Positions 44,064 through 52,908 of a stretch of 64,000 nucleotides of DNA are shown here, in pieces. Within the stretch, counting starts at the first letter, position 1, and every line of letters starts with the position of its first letter. Made by a program: the position numbers and the translations under genes. The notes beneath the pieces are model-generated. The model did not search any database. It was not told the DNA's origin and saw nothing but the letters and a program-made list of their open reading frames with translations. Location of the stretch: positions 744,001 to 808,000 of the forward strand of contig NZ_VFNP01000002.1 in NCBI RefSeq assembly GCF_006715635.1, given 5' to 3'. The stretch is from Streptomyces sp. SLBN-118. GTDB lineage: Bacteria > Actinomycetota > Actinomycetes > Streptomycetales > Streptomycetaceae.

Positions 44064-46481
44064 CTACGGCAGTGCCTGCTCGGCCCAGATGGTCTTGCCG
44101 CTGGACGCATGGCGGGTCCCCCACCGCTGGGTCATCTGGGCGACGAGGAACAGACCCCGGCCGCCTTCGTCGTCGTAGGCCGCACGGCGCAGATGAGGTG
44201 AGGTGTGGCCGTTGTCCGAGACCTCGCAGATCAGCATCCGGTCGCGGATGAGCCTCAGGCGGATCGGTCCGGAGGCATAGCGCAGGGCGTTGGTGACCAG
44301 CTCGCTCACCACCAGTTCGGTGGTGAAAACGAGGTCGTCCAGTCCCCATACGTGAACCTGACGGGCGGCCTCGGCACGGGCTCTGGCGACCTCCTCCGGA
44401 TCGGGTGCCAGCTCCCAGGTGGCCACCTGCCGGCTGTCGAGTTTCCGGGTGCGGACGAGGAGCAGCGCGACGTCGTCGTCGACGGGACCGGACAGGAGCG
44501 ACGCCACCGCCCGGTCGGCGAGCTCGTCCAGCGGGTTCGCGTGCTCCGCGAGGACGGCCCGGAGCCCCTCGAGACCGGCCTCGACATCCCGGTCGCGGGC
44601 CAGAACCAGGCCATCGGTGAACAGGGCGAGGAGGCTGCCCTCCGGCAGTGTCATTTCGCCGGTCTCGAAGGGGAGGCCGCCCAGACCGAGGGGCGGTCCC
44701 GCCGGGATGTCGGGGAAGGTGACGGAGCCGTCCGCGGGGTCAACGACGGCGGGCAGCAGATGGCCAGCCCGCGCCATGCGGCACAGCCCGGACACCGGGT
44801 CGTAGACGGCGTACAGACACGTCACCCCGAGCGCCGCGTCGTCCGGCACTTCGTCGCCCTCCATACGCGCGGCCTCCTGCTCGTCGGCCCCCTCCCCGAG
44901 CAGGTCGTCCAGGCGGGCAAGGAGGTCGTCGGGCGCGAGGTCCAGCCGCGCGAGCACCCGTACGCTCGTGCGCAGCCGGCCCATGGTGGCGGCGGCCCGC
45001 AGCCCGTGCCCGACCACATCTCCCACGACCAGACCGACCCGCGCGCCGGACAGGGCGATGGCGTCGAACCAGTCGCCACCGACTCCGGCGCTGCTGTCCG
45101 CGGGCAGATAGCGGTGGGCCAGCTCGACGCCGGTCAGCCGGGGCAGTTTCTGCGGGAGCAGGCTGCGCTGAAGCATCAGGGCGGCGGCATGCTCCCGGGT
45201 GTAGTGATGGGCGTTGTCGATGCAGACGGCGACCCGGGCCGCGAGTTCCTCGGCGACCGCCTGTTCGGCGGGGTCGAACGGGGCGGGCGTACGGTTCCGC
45301 GTGAAGGTGACCACGCCCAGCGTCGCGCTTTCGACACGCAGGGGCACGGCCAGGCTCGAGCGCTGGGGCGGTGACTCGTCACCGCCCTCCGGGCCCGGCG
45401 GGCCGGCCTGCACGGGCTTGTCGGCGGCGAGGCTGCGGGCCTGGGGCGAGTCGGGGGCGTAATGGACCCGCTTCCCCGGTACGGGCATCTCACCCGCAGC
45501 GCCCGCGGCTCCCTCCGCCTCCCCCAGCACCCGGACCACGGTGCCGGCCCGCCGCGCGCCGGGCGTGGAGTGTTCGCCTTCGAGGACGTCCTCCAGGAGG
45601 TCGACCGTGACCGCGTCGGCGAAGTCCGGGACGGCGACGGCAAAGAGCTCCCGAGCCGTGCGGGGGATGTCCAGGCTCGTTCCGAGATGAGCCCCGGCAC
45701 GTACGAGCAGATCCAGCCGCTGCTGCGCGAGATAGCGATCGGTGATGTCCACCGTCTCCTCGCACACACCCAGCGAGGCGGACTCGGAGTCCTGCAGCCG
45801 GTAGTAGGAGCACGACCAGACGTGGTCGCGCTCCGGGTCCGAGGGCGGACGGCCGCGGTAGTGCAGGTCGATGACGGGCTCGCCGGTGGCGAGCACCTGC
45901 CGCATCATCTCTTCGAGAGTCTTCGGATACTCCACGGAGAGGACCTCGGCGTGGGTCACCATCTCGTCGGGGCCGAGGCCCACATACTGCGAGGTGCCCA
46001 TCTCCTCGTACAGGGCGGCGTTCGTCCACACGACCCGCAGATCCGTGCCGTAGATGGCCAGACCGACGGGCGACTGCGTGGCCAGCCCCCGGAGCATCGA
46101 CTGGAGGGCCTCCCACTGCTCGGTCTCCTCGGCGTCGGCCAGGGCCAGGAGCCGTGCCGGTCCGGTGCCGGCGTGGGCCAGGGGCAGTTCCGTCGTGGTC
46201 ACGCGCACAGCGCGGCCGTCCTGGTGGCGCATACGGAGCGTGCGGGCGACGCGTCCCACATCCGTCGCCCGCGGGGCCGGGTGCCCCCATTCCATATGGT
46301 CCATCAGGAGGCTGTCGATCGGGCGCCCGAGCACGTCCTGCGGCACGTACCCCAGCAGTCCCTCAGCCGTCGGGCTCCAGCCGACGACCATGCCGTCGGC
46401 GTCCAGGACGGCCGTGGCGGCCCTGGTGGCGTTGAGGGGCCCGCGCACGCTGTCGTCCTTGACGCCGTTCGCACTGCTCAT
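44064..46481 (-). CDS. PAS-PAS-GAF-SpoIIE phosphatase with C-terminal anti-sigma-type ATPase domain
   Basis: 805 aa from ATG 46481, overlapping the upstream stop as ATGA. PAS domains about 15-110 and 125-250 (LATQSPVGLAIYGTDLRVVW), GAF about 255-430 (SSLAVPLRVESATLGVVTFT), PP2C/SpoIIE about 445-655 with metal Asp sites in VGGDWFDAIALSG, VVGDVVGHGLRAAATMGRLR, LFTDGLVLARDRD and VDDDVALLLV. A RsbW-like HATPase (TTELVVSELVTNALRYASGP, YDDEGGRGLFLVAQMTQRWG) ends the protein. It should dephosphorylate an anti-anti-sigma factor and possibly also phosphorylate one, wiring a sensed signal to a sigma factor. It sits in an operon with a second such phosphatase. Confidence 0.93.
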   Translation of the reverse strand: MSSANGVKDDSVRGPLNATRAATAVLDADGMVVGWSPTAEGLLGYVPQDVLGRPIDSLLMDHMEWGHPAPRATDVGRVARTLRMRHQDGRAVRVTTTELPLAHAGTGPARLLALADAEETEQWEALQSMLRGLATQSPVGLAIYGTDLRVVWTNAALYEEMGTSQYVGLGPDEMVTHAEVLSVEYPKTLEEMMRQVLATGEPVIDLHYRGRPPSDPERDHVWSCSYYRLQDSESASLGVCEETVDITDRYLAQQRLDLLVRAGAHLGTSLDIPRTARELFAVAVPDFADAVTVDLLEDVLEGEHSTPGARRAGTVVRVLGEAEGAAGAAGEMPVPGKRVHYAPDSPQARSLAADKPVQAGPPGPEGGDESPPQRSSLAVPLRVESATLGVVTFTRNRTPAPFDPAEQAVAEELAARVAVCIDNAHHYTREHAAALMLQRSLLPQKLPRLTGVELAHRYLPADSSAGVGGDWFDAIALSGARVGLVVGDVVGHGLRAAATMGRLRTSVRVLARLDLAPDDLLARLDDLLGEGADEQEAARMEGDEVPDDAALGVTCLYAVYDPVSGLCRMARAGHLLPAVVDPADGSVTFPDIPAGPPLGLGGLPFETGEMTLPEGSLLALFTDGLVLARDRDVEAGLEGLRAVLAEHANPLDELADRAVASLLSGPVDDDVALLLVRTRKLDSRQVATWELAPDPEEVARARAEAARQVHVWGLDDLVFTTELVVSELVTNALRYASGPIRLRLIRDRMLICEVSDNGHTSPHLRRAAYDDEGGRGLFLVAQMTQRWGTRHASSGKTIWAEQALP

Positions 46482-49039
46482 GGCGGGCTCCCGGTGCCGG
46501 ATTCCGTCCATCGCGCGGCCAGCAGCAGCGCGATGTCGTCGGGCCGGTCGGTGGCCTGGCGTGCCTCGTTCATGAGGCGGTCCGCCGTTCCCGCGAGCGA
46601 GGACGAGCCCGCCCCGGCGAGCGAGCCCCGCAGCCTCTCGACGCCGAGGTCGATGTCGACTCCCGCCTGTTCGACGAGTCCGTCCGTGTAGAGGGCGAGG
46701 ACATCGCCGGGCTCGAGCCGCAGCTCGGTCACGGGATACGAGGCCTCCTTGTCGACGCCGAGCACGACACCGCCGGGAAGGTCCAGGACCTCGGTCCTGC
46801 CGTTGGCGTGGCGCACCAGGGGCTGCGGATGACCGGCCCGCACTGCCTTTACGGAGCCGGTCGCCGGGTCGAGGACGACGAAGCAGCAGCTGGCGAACTG
46901 GCCGGGATCGAGGTCGATGAGCAGCCGGTTGGTGCCGGTCATCACCGCCTGCGGGTCGTGGCCGCTCAGCGCGAAGGCGCGTACGGCGCTGCGCAGTTGG
47001 CCCATGGTGGCCGCGGCGGCGACACCGTGTCCCTGTACGTCGCCGATGACCAGGGCCAGCCCTCGGTCGGTCTCGACGACGTCGTACCAGTCGCCTCCCA
47101 CTTCCATGCTCTGGGTGCCGGGCAGATACCTGCCCACGGTGTCGACCTGGTCGAGCACGGGAAGCCGGTGCGGCAGCAGTGCGTCCTGCAGTCCGCGGGC
47201 GAGGGCCGCCTCGGTGTCGTAGCGCTGTGCTCGCTGGAGGGCCTGCGCGATGAGTCCGGCGAGCGCGGTCAGCACCGTACGTTCCTCGGGGCTGAAGCCG
47301 CGTGGCCGGTCGAAGCCGAGGATGCAGGAGCCGACGGGCCTGCCGGAGGCGATCAGCGGCAGGAAGGCCCGGGCGCCGACGTTGGCGTCCATGGGAATGC
47401 CGGGGTAGGCCTCGGCCAGGTGCTCCATGGACTCGAAGAAGATGGGACGGCCGGAGGTGAGCGTCTCGACGCCGGGAAGCCGGGCATCGAGCGCGACACC
47501 GTCGAAGCGGTTCAGGAAGCCCTGCGGGAATCCTGTCTCCCAGGCCAGATAGAGATGGCGCTCGCTGAGCAGGTAGATGGCCAGCTGACGGCCGCCGAAG
47601 GCGGGCAGCAGTTCCTCCGTGACCACGGCGGACACCTGGCGGGCCGTGACGGCCTCCGTCAGCGCGATCGCGAGAGCCACCGGGCGGTACAGGGCTGCCG
47701 CCCGGTCGGCCGCGGAGCCGAGTCCGGCGCCTGGTACGGCGACGGACCCCGACGCGTAGGCGGGCTGGTCCGACGGGGAGACGGTCACGGTCAAACCGTC
47801 CTGACCCGGATAGAGCGTGACCGACATCCAGTCCTCGGGCGAGCGGCGGGCCATGAAGTGAACAGGGTCGCGGGAGAGCAGCGCGGCCCTGTAGTGGTCC
47901 TCGTAGGCGAGATTCCCGAACCACGGGAGGACATCCCACAGGACACGTCCGGACAGCTCCGAGCGCGGCCGGCCGAGCAGGGTCTCCGCACTCTGGTTGA
48001 CGTAGGTGATCCGTCCGAGCCGGTCGAGCGAGAAGATCCCGCGCGGGAGACGGTCGGTCGCCTCGGCCTCCATCGGGCCGGTGCCGAGGTCCATCAGGAA
48101 TCCGGTCAGACGGCGGCCCTGACCGTCGCCGGGTGGTTGCGCGTGGGCCGAGAGTTCGAGCAGGTGAGGGCGTCCGTCAGGGCCGAGGAGCCGCATTCTG
48201 CGGGAGACGGGCCGTCCCGTCGTCTCCATGGCCTGGCGGGCGACGGCCCACAGCCCGTAGGCGTCCTCCGGTGCCAGCCGCGCCGCCAGTGCGTCGACGG
48301 TGTCGCCGAAGTCCGCACGACTGGTGCCGAGCATGGCGCACAGGTCCTCGTCGGCGGATATGGCGCCGGTGCTCAGGTCCCAGTCGAAGCGGCCGACGTG
48401 CACAGGCGGCGTGGTGACCGCGGGCAACTGGACGGAGACGGGTTCGCCGTCCCACACGGCCTTCACCGCCCGCGCGTCCAGCATGACAAGGGCGGTACCG
48501 AGCCGTGCCGCGGCGTTGTGCATCCGCAGCCGGTCGGCGTGCGACACCGGCTGTCCGGGCGTGGACGGACGCAGCACGACCAGCACCCCGAATTTCTGGC
48601 GACCGCTGACCACGGGCGCGTACAACGAGCCGAAGGGGTAGGGCAGACCCGCCATGAGCTGCGGGTACCTCCGCATGGCTTCCTCGGCGTCGCCGAGGTG
48701 GATGGCCTGGCCCGAGCGGTGCGCGTCGGCCACCGGGAACGGCCGGTTCACATGCATGCGCCACCACGGTCGGAACAGCCGGTTGGGCAGCCCTGCCAGC
48801 ACGGCCAGCCGGAGCAGCCCCGGCGTGCTGGAGGGCACATAGACGCCGCCCGCGTACCCGCCGACAGCCTCGATCGCCCCTACGGCGGCCTGCGCGAGCA
48901 CCAGGGCCAGTTCGTCCGGAACGCGGTCGGTGCCGTTCGGTTTCCCGGGTGGCGCCCCGCCCTCGCTCACCGCGGCGCGCCCGGCCGCGCGGTACCAGGT
49001 CACACAGCCAGCATGCTCCCCGGCGGGCTCCCCGCGCAT
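46478..49039 (-). CDS. GAF-PAS-PAS-GAF-SpoIIE phosphatase
   Basis: 853 aa; start uncertain (GTG at 49003 is an alternative). GAF about 45-195 (ALVLAQAAVGAIEAVGGYAG, YAPVVSGRQKFGVLVVLRPS), PAS about 215-325 and 335-430 (GIFSLDRLGRITYVNQSAET), GAF about 460-620 (FLPLIASGRPVGSCILGFDR), SpoIIE about 635-850 with VGGDWYDVVETDRGLALVIG, DVQGHGVAAAATMGQLRSAV, LYTDGLVEQAG and RPDDIALLLAA. Unlike its downstream neighbour it has no HATPase, so it should only dephosphorylate. The two genes overlap by 4 bases and must be made together. Confidence 0.93.
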   Translation of the reverse strand: MRGEPAGEHAGCVTWYRAAGRAAVSEGGAPPGKPNGTDRVPDELALVLAQAAVGAIEAVGGYAGGVYVPSSTPGLLRLAVLAGLPNRLFRPWWRMHVNRPFPVADAHRSGQAIHLGDAEEAMRRYPQLMAGLPYPFGSLYAPVVSGRQKFGVLVVLRPSTPGQPVSHADRLRMHNAAARLGTALVMLDARAVKAVWDGEPVSVQLPAVTTPPVHVGRFDWDLSTGAISADEDLCAMLGTSRADFGDTVDALAARLAPEDAYGLWAVARQAMETTGRPVSRRMRLLGPDGRPHLLELSAHAQPPGDGQGRRLTGFLMDLGTGPMEAEATDRLPRGIFSLDRLGRITYVNQSAETLLGRPRSELSGRVLWDVLPWFGNLAYEDHYRAALLSRDPVHFMARRSPEDWMSVTLYPGQDGLTVTVSPSDQPAYASGSVAVPGAGLGSAADRAAALYRPVALAIALTEAVTARQVSAVVTEELLPAFGGRQLAIYLLSERHLYLAWETGFPQGFLNRFDGVALDARLPGVETLTSGRPIFFESMEHLAEAYPGIPMDANVGARAFLPLIASGRPVGSCILGFDRPRGFSPEERTVLTALAGLIAQALQRAQRYDTEAALARGLQDALLPHRLPVLDQVDTVGRYLPGTQSMEVGGDWYDVVETDRGLALVIGDVQGHGVAAAATMGQLRSAVRAFALSGHDPQAVMTGTNRLLIDLDPGQFASCCFVVLDPATGSVKAVRAGHPQPLVRHANGRTEVLDLPGGVVLGVDKEASYPVTELRLEPGDVLALYTDGLVEQAGVDIDLGVERLRGSLAGAGSSSLAGTADRLMNEARQATDRPDDIALLLAARWTESGTGSPP

Positions 49040-49096
49040 CTCCTTGCCGCCCGCCGCCCCACCCGCGGCGTGCCCCGAGCGGCGGGTCGGCGTTCC

Positions 49097-49921
49097 TCAG
49101 AACGCGGAGTTGGCGAACCAGCGGGTCAGCAGATCCTCGTCCCCGGTGATCTCGAAGGCATCCGCGCTGCGGTCGAGGCGTCCGTACAGGAGCAGCAGCA
49201 GATCGGCCGCGGCGGCCCGGATCGTGGCGTCGGCCGATGTGTCCGCGGAGTCCTGGTCGACGCCGAAACCGTCGGGCCGCAGTCGGACCAGCCCGTCGCC
49301 CTCCACGTCGGTGCAGCGGAACCGCAGGGTTTCGCCGCTTCCCCGCAGCTTGGCCACATCGGGCGCGAAGGGAGTGGCGAAGGGCAGGTTGACCAGGAAC
49401 TCGTCCACGCCGTCGGCCGCGAGGCCGCGGTCGATCACGGGCCGCAGTCCCAGCGCGAGTTCGGCGTCGACACGGTGCACCAGGGTCTCGAACAACATCC
49501 GCCGCACCCAGAACCTGGCGTGGTGATCGGCGCCCCACGCCCACATCGGGGCGTCCGGGTCAGTGATGGCGAACGCACCGGCCGCCTCGGCCGCGCTCGC
49601 GGTCAGCCAGTCGGCGAACCCGTCCTCGTCCGCCGGAAGTCGCAGCTCGACCTCACGGCTGCGTGGGGGTGCCTGGACGAGCTGACGCAGCATTACGGAG
49701 AACCAGCGCTGCACACTCCCGGTGTGGCGTACGAGATCGAGCAGTGACCAGCCCGGACAACTGGGTACCGCCGTCGCCAGGGGGGCTCCCCCGACGACCG
49801 CCACGAATCTGGCGGTCTCCGCCGCGACGGCGTCACGATGAGCCGCGGCCGTCACGGCGGAGCTCGACGGCGTCTCCTTCTCGGACTCCGACTCCGGTGC
49901 GGAATGATCCACTGTGGCCAT
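49097..49921 (-). CDS. Maleylpyruvate isomerase family, mycothiol-dependent enzyme
   Basis: 274 aa. Residues about 25-165 form the DinB/MDMPI four-helix domain (HRDAVAAETARFVAVVGGAP, VPSCPGWSLLDLVRHTGSVQ, ARFWVRRMLFETLVHRVDAE), with the zinc His in LVRHTGSV and the second in LVHRVDAE. The C-terminal about 90 residues are the family's small beta domain, ending in ADLLLLLYGRLDRSADAFEI. Members use mycothiol in isomerisation or detoxification. No ribosome site is clear at ATG 49921. It is 57 bases upstream of the SpoIIE gene in the same direction but with no obvious functional link. Confidence 0.88.
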   Translation of the reverse strand: MATVDHSAPESESEKETPSSSAVTAAAHRDAVAAETARFVAVVGGAPLATAVPSCPGWSLLDLVRHTGSVQRWFSVMLRQLVQAPPRSREVELRLPADEDGFADWLTASAAEAAGAFAITDPDAPMWAWGADHHARFWVRRMLFETLVHRVDAELALGLRPVIDRGLAADGVDEFLVNLPFATPFAPDVAKLRGSGETLRFRCTDVEGDGLVRLRPDGFGVDQDSADTSADATIRAAAADLLLLLYGRLDRSADAFEITGDEDLLTRWFANSAF

Positions 49922-50026
49922 GGGCTGTGTTTCCCGATCCGTCCGGCCCGGCGACCTGTCAGGCCGGGCGCTCGCAGGCAGCCTGTCACAGCCCTCAATG
50001 GCGCCAGAACCTCACCCGGTCCCCGC

Positions 50027-50150
50027 TCAGGACGCCTCGACCGCCGCCTTGATCCGCTGTCCGAACGCGTCCGCGTCCTTGCGGGCCGCGCTCAGGGCGA
50101 GCGGAGTGCTGTCAGCGCCTCGCGGATCGGCGCTACCGCCCGCGGGTGAG
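50027..50150 (-). pseudogene. Possible C-terminal fragment of an unidentified gene
   Basis: The minus strand reads STPLALSAARKDADAFGQRI, then KAAVEAS and a stop at 50027, with Streptomyces-like codon choice. There is no start or upstream domain, and the frame becomes low quality within about 40 codons. I do not recognise the family. It may be a decayed gene end or chance. Confidence 0.3.
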
Positions 50151-50198
50151 TGGGGCGCTTCGGCCGTGTCCGCCCGTCAGGTCAGCCGTTGCCAGGGC

Positions 50199-50486
50199 AT
50201 GAACAAAACACGACGCGTTCTCGCCGCCGTAGCTCTTGCCACCGGCGCCACGGCGCTGGCTGCCCCCGCCGCGAGCGCCGATGTCGCCACCGACCACAAG
50301 ATCCCCGTCATGAGCCAGGTCGACTCTTTCGCCGAGAGCAGCATCCCTTCGGAGCACCGGGCCGAAGTGCCGTCGGTGTCCGGTCAGTTCGGGGGGCTCG
50401 ACAAGGGACTCGGTGAAATGAACCAGCTGCACCAGCTCACCGACCTGGTCGCGCCCGTCACCGGGCTGCTTCCCTCGGTTCAGTAG
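50199..50486 (+). CDS. Small secreted protein, 95 aa
   Basis: ATG 50199 begins a classic signal peptide (MNKTRRVLAAVALATGATAL, then AAPAASAD) with cleavage after ASA, leaving about 68 residues. The mature part (VATDHKIPVMSQVDSFAESS, GQFGGLDKGLGEMNQLHQLT) has no cysteines and ends in LVAPVTGLLPSVQ. No family is recognised, though small exported proteins of this kind are common in Streptomyces. The ribosome site is weak (CAGGG). Confidence 0.65.
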   Translation: MNKTRRVLAAVALATGATALAAPAASADVATDHKIPVMSQVDSFAESSIPSEHRAEVPSVSGQFGGLDKGLGEMNQLHQLTDLVAPVTGLLPSVQ

Positions 50487-50654
50487 CAGGCCGGGGCGGG
50501 CAGCCGGGTCCCGGTGGCGCACGAACGCCGGGCGGGAGTCCAGACCCGCCGGGCCCCGGCCGCCCACCCCCACCCCCGAACGGATTGCGTCATCCGCGGG
50601 CGACGATCCGCCGGTTCATTGGCATGTCCAACTCAGATCTCTAGCGTCGGAATC

Positions 50655-50671
50655 AGTCTAAAGGTTCCTAA
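50655..50671. promoter_or_regulatory. Candidate CsnR-like (ROK regulator) operator before the GH2 remnant
   Basis: The reverse strand reads TTAGGAACCTTTAGACT, close to the TTAGGAAACTTTCCTAA-type box I recall for the chitosanase regulator CsnR. TTGACC follows at 50674-50679. It lies 18 bases upstream of the pseudogene start, where an operator for an exo-glucosaminidase gene would be expected. Confidence 0.45.
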
Positions 50672-50689
50672 ACTTGACCGCGCCGAGGC

Positions 50690-51468
50690 GTGACGTTCCG
50701 AACAGCCCACTGGGAGATCACCGCGGCCCACCGCCCCGCCCTGTCCCGGCGCCTGACCGCTGCGGCCGCCGTCCTCGGCCTGCTCCTCGCGCTCCATACG
50801 AGTACGACATCCGCCACACCCGCCGAACCCACCGGACACGGCCCGGCGTTGACCGAGGTGGCCGCCGCGCCGGGCAGCGAAACCGCACTGTCCGGCTATG
50901 CCATCCAGTCGACGGCCAAGGTCTCCGAGTCGGCGGCCGAAGTCTCCAGCCCCGGCTGTCCGACCGCCGGCTGGTATCCGGCCGGGCCGCGGTCCACGGC
51001 CCTCGCCGCGCTGCTCGCGCACGGCACGCACGCCGATCCGTTCTACTCCACCAACCTGAAGAAGATCCCGGCAGCGGACTTCGGCGTCCTCTGCTGGTAC
51101 CGCTCGGACTTCACCGTCACACCCACCACCGCCTACGCCGACCTCAAGGGCCTGAGCTCCATGGCGAAGACGACCGTGTCCGCGACCGCGAGCACCACGG
51201 CGGCCGGCGACGGGGCCTCCACGACCACCGTCACGGTACGCAACGCGGCCACGGCAGGACCCCGGCTCTGCTCACGGATGTCCATCTGATGGACAGCGCG
51301 GGCGCTCCCGTGCTGCCGGTCCGGTGGTCCGACAACCAGGTCAGCCTCTGGCCCGGCGAATCGGCGACGCTCACCGCGGCCTTCCGAACGAGCGACCTGC
51401 ATGGTTCAGTACCCCGTCTGAGGATCTCCGGCTGGAACACTCCGACGACCACGGTGGGCGCACACTGA
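50690..51468 (+). pseudogene. Collapsed GH2 exo-beta-D-glucosaminidase gene: internal deletion plus frameshift
   Basis: A GTG at 50690 starts a secreted-protein N-terminus (LTAAAAVLGLLLALHTSTTS), followed by the first GH2 domain (GSETALSGYAIQSTAKVSES, GWYPAGPRSTALAALLAHGT, FGVLCWYRSDFTV). The frame then jumps directly (about 51117-51120) to the C-terminal module (TPTTAYADLKGLSSMAKTTV). About 600 or more codons with the catalytic barrel are missing. Near 51258 a one-base deletion shifts the frame, and the expected end (LLTDVHLMDSAGAPVLPVRW, SDNQVSLWPGESATLTAAFR) continues in another frame to a stop at 51468. The terminator behind it is intact. Family assignment is from memory of both ends. Confidence 0.8.
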
Positions 51469-51470
51469 TC

Positions 51471-51506
51471 CGAGAACGGGCAGCCACCGCGGGCTGCCCG
51501 TTCTCG
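51471..51506 (+). terminator. Perfect terminator after the GH2 remnant
   Basis: CGAGAACGGGCAGCC (51471-51485) pairs exactly with 51492-51506 around a 6-base loop, two bases after the remnant's stop. Confidence 0.85.
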
Positions 51507-51575
51507 TTCTCACCCCTTGTGACCACGGTGAGTGAGCTATGTTGAGCGGAAATGGGACGAGAAGGAGTGACACCG

Positions 51576-52499
51576 GTGCCATCAGATCAGCAGGCACGCG
51601 CACAGGCGTCTGCGATCACGCCGGGAGGGCAGTCTCCCGAGACGGAGACCGCCCCCACGGACAGGGTTCTCGCCCTGTTCGGCGGTCACCGGCTGTCGCC
51701 CGCGCAGCGGCGGATCGCCCAGTACCTGGTGGACCATCTCACCGAGGCCGCTTTCCTTTCGATCACTGAGCTCGCGGAACGCGTGGGGGTGAGCCAGCCG
51801 TCGGTCACCCGCTTCGCGTCCTCGCTGGGTTTCAGCGGATACCCCGCGCTGCGGGAGGCACTTCAGCCCATCGCCCTCAGCGCGGTCGCCGGTTCGCCGG
51901 ACACGCGGGAGGAAATCCGCCGCAACGAACTGCAGGCCGCCGTCGACGCCGAGATCGAGAACCTGGAGAGCCTGCGCCGCCTGCTCGCGGACACCAACCA
52001 GGTCCTGGACGTCGGCCGGGAGCTGGCACGGTCGGTTCCGTTGACGATTCTGGGCCTGCGGATCTCGGTGTCCCTGGCGGAGTACTTCGCCTATGCCGCG
52101 AGACGGATCCATCCCGATGTGCGCACGGTGACCCGCGGCGGCAGCGTCGCCTATGACGCGCTGCTGCAGTCGCACGAGGCCGGCGGGACCTGGGTGCTGG
52201 CCTTCGCCATGCCGCGGCACGCCAACGAGACGCTCGCGACGATGCGTACGGCCCGCCGCATCGGGCTTCGTGTCGCGCTGATCACCGACCTCGCCTTCGG
52301 ACCGCTGGTGGACGAGGCCGACGTGGCGCTGATCGCGGGCACCGGCTCACGTCTGGTCTTCGACTCGTACGCGGCACCGGGCGTGCTGTCCGCGGCCCTC
52401 CTCCAGGCCATGGCGGATGCCGACCCCCAGCGCACACAGGTCCGGCTCGAGGGCTACGAGCAGGTCGCCGATCAGCACGACTTCTTCATCGAGGAGTGA
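51576..52499 (+). CDS. MurR/RpiR-family transcriptional regulator
   Basis: 307 aa from a GTG at 51576 with GAAGGAG at 51561-51567; an ATG 24 bases earlier lies ahead of that site. Helix-turn-helix domain about 30-110 (RIAQYLVDHLTEAAFLSITE, LAERVGVSQPSVTRFASSLG, FSGYPALREALQPIAL), then a SIS sugar-phosphate-binding domain about 135-290 (SVPLTILGLRISVSLAEYFA, FAMPRHANETLATMRTARRI, GLRVALITDLAFGPLVDEAD). It should sense a phosphorylated sugar or amino sugar. It lies directly downstream of the collapsed glucosaminidase gene, so it may have lost one of its targets. AT-rich palindromes follow at 52613-52633. Confidence 0.92.
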   Translation: MPSDQQARAQASAITPGGQSPETETAPTDRVLALFGGHRLSPAQRRIAQYLVDHLTEAAFLSITELAERVGVSQPSVTRFASSLGFSGYPALREALQPIALSAVAGSPDTREEIRRNELQAAVDAEIENLESLRRLLADTNQVLDVGRELARSVPLTILGLRISVSLAEYFAYAARRIHPDVRTVTRGGSVAYDALLQSHEAGGTWVLAFAMPRHANETLATMRTARRIGLRVALITDLAFGPLVDEADVALIAGTGSRLVFDSYAAPGVLSAALLQAMADADPQRTQVRLEGYEQVADQHDFFIEE

Positions 52500-52506
52500 A
52501 TCCGAG

Positions 52507-52532
52507 GGCTGGGCCCGAGGTCGGGCCCAGGC
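52507..52532 (+). terminator. Terminator after the RpiR gene
   Basis: GGCTGGGCCCGA (52507-52518) and TCGGGCCCAGGC (52521-52532) pair at 11 of 12 positions with a 2-base centre, starting 8 bases past the stop. Confidence 0.75.
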
Positions 52533-52908
52533 TTCGCCCACCGTTGGTCCGCTTCGCGCACGCCTCTGCGCCGCCGTCGCGGAAGCTCGCAGACCAGGCG
52601 TTTTCACCATCATTCATGCATGAAATTTTTCATACCCTTGCGTACTCGACGGTATATATATTTACTTCTCCGGTGGCCCCGGTTTTCCGGAGCCGCATGC
52701 CGGAACCACGGCCCTCACGGGCCACAGAACTGGACACCATAGGACGACGCCTCCTCTCGTCGGCCCGGGGTGATCCAACAGGGCGCTCCGCTTCCCCTCG
52801 GACGCCCGCCATCGGCGGCCCCGGTCAACCCCTGGGCCGGGGCCGCCGGAAATCCCCTCGATCAGAGCCACGCGTACGACATCCGCACGACATCCCAAAA
52901 GGACGACG
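52533..52908. other. Intergenic region with AT-rich centre
   Basis: No gene supported. The AT-rich block at about 52600-52680 contains the palindromes above and a TATATATATTT tract (52654-52663), probably promoter DNA for the 130-aa gene. The following 200 bases return to high GC with small open frames that lack ribosome sites. Confidence 0.55.
52613..52633. promoter_or_regulatory. Two overlapping perfect palindromes, candidate RpiR operator
   Basis: TTCATGCATGAA (52613-52624) and ATGAAA-TT-TTTCAT (52620-52633) overlap by five bases. TGAAA/TTTCA arms are common in RpiR-family operators. They are in the most AT-rich stretch of the window, between the RpiR gene and the next gene. Confidence 0.55.

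Noticed and set aside
44064..47939. A very long minus-strand open frame extending the 805-aa phosphatase by nearly 490 codons
   Set aside because: The extension is antisense-frame shadow of the upstream phosphatase gene; it is Arg/Pro-rich without domains, and ATGA overlap at 46478-46481 gives the proper start.
46808..49747. 979-codon plus-strand frame opposite the second phosphatase gene
   Set aside because: No ribosome site or domain; composition typical of antisense high-GC shadows, while the opposite strand has clear domains.
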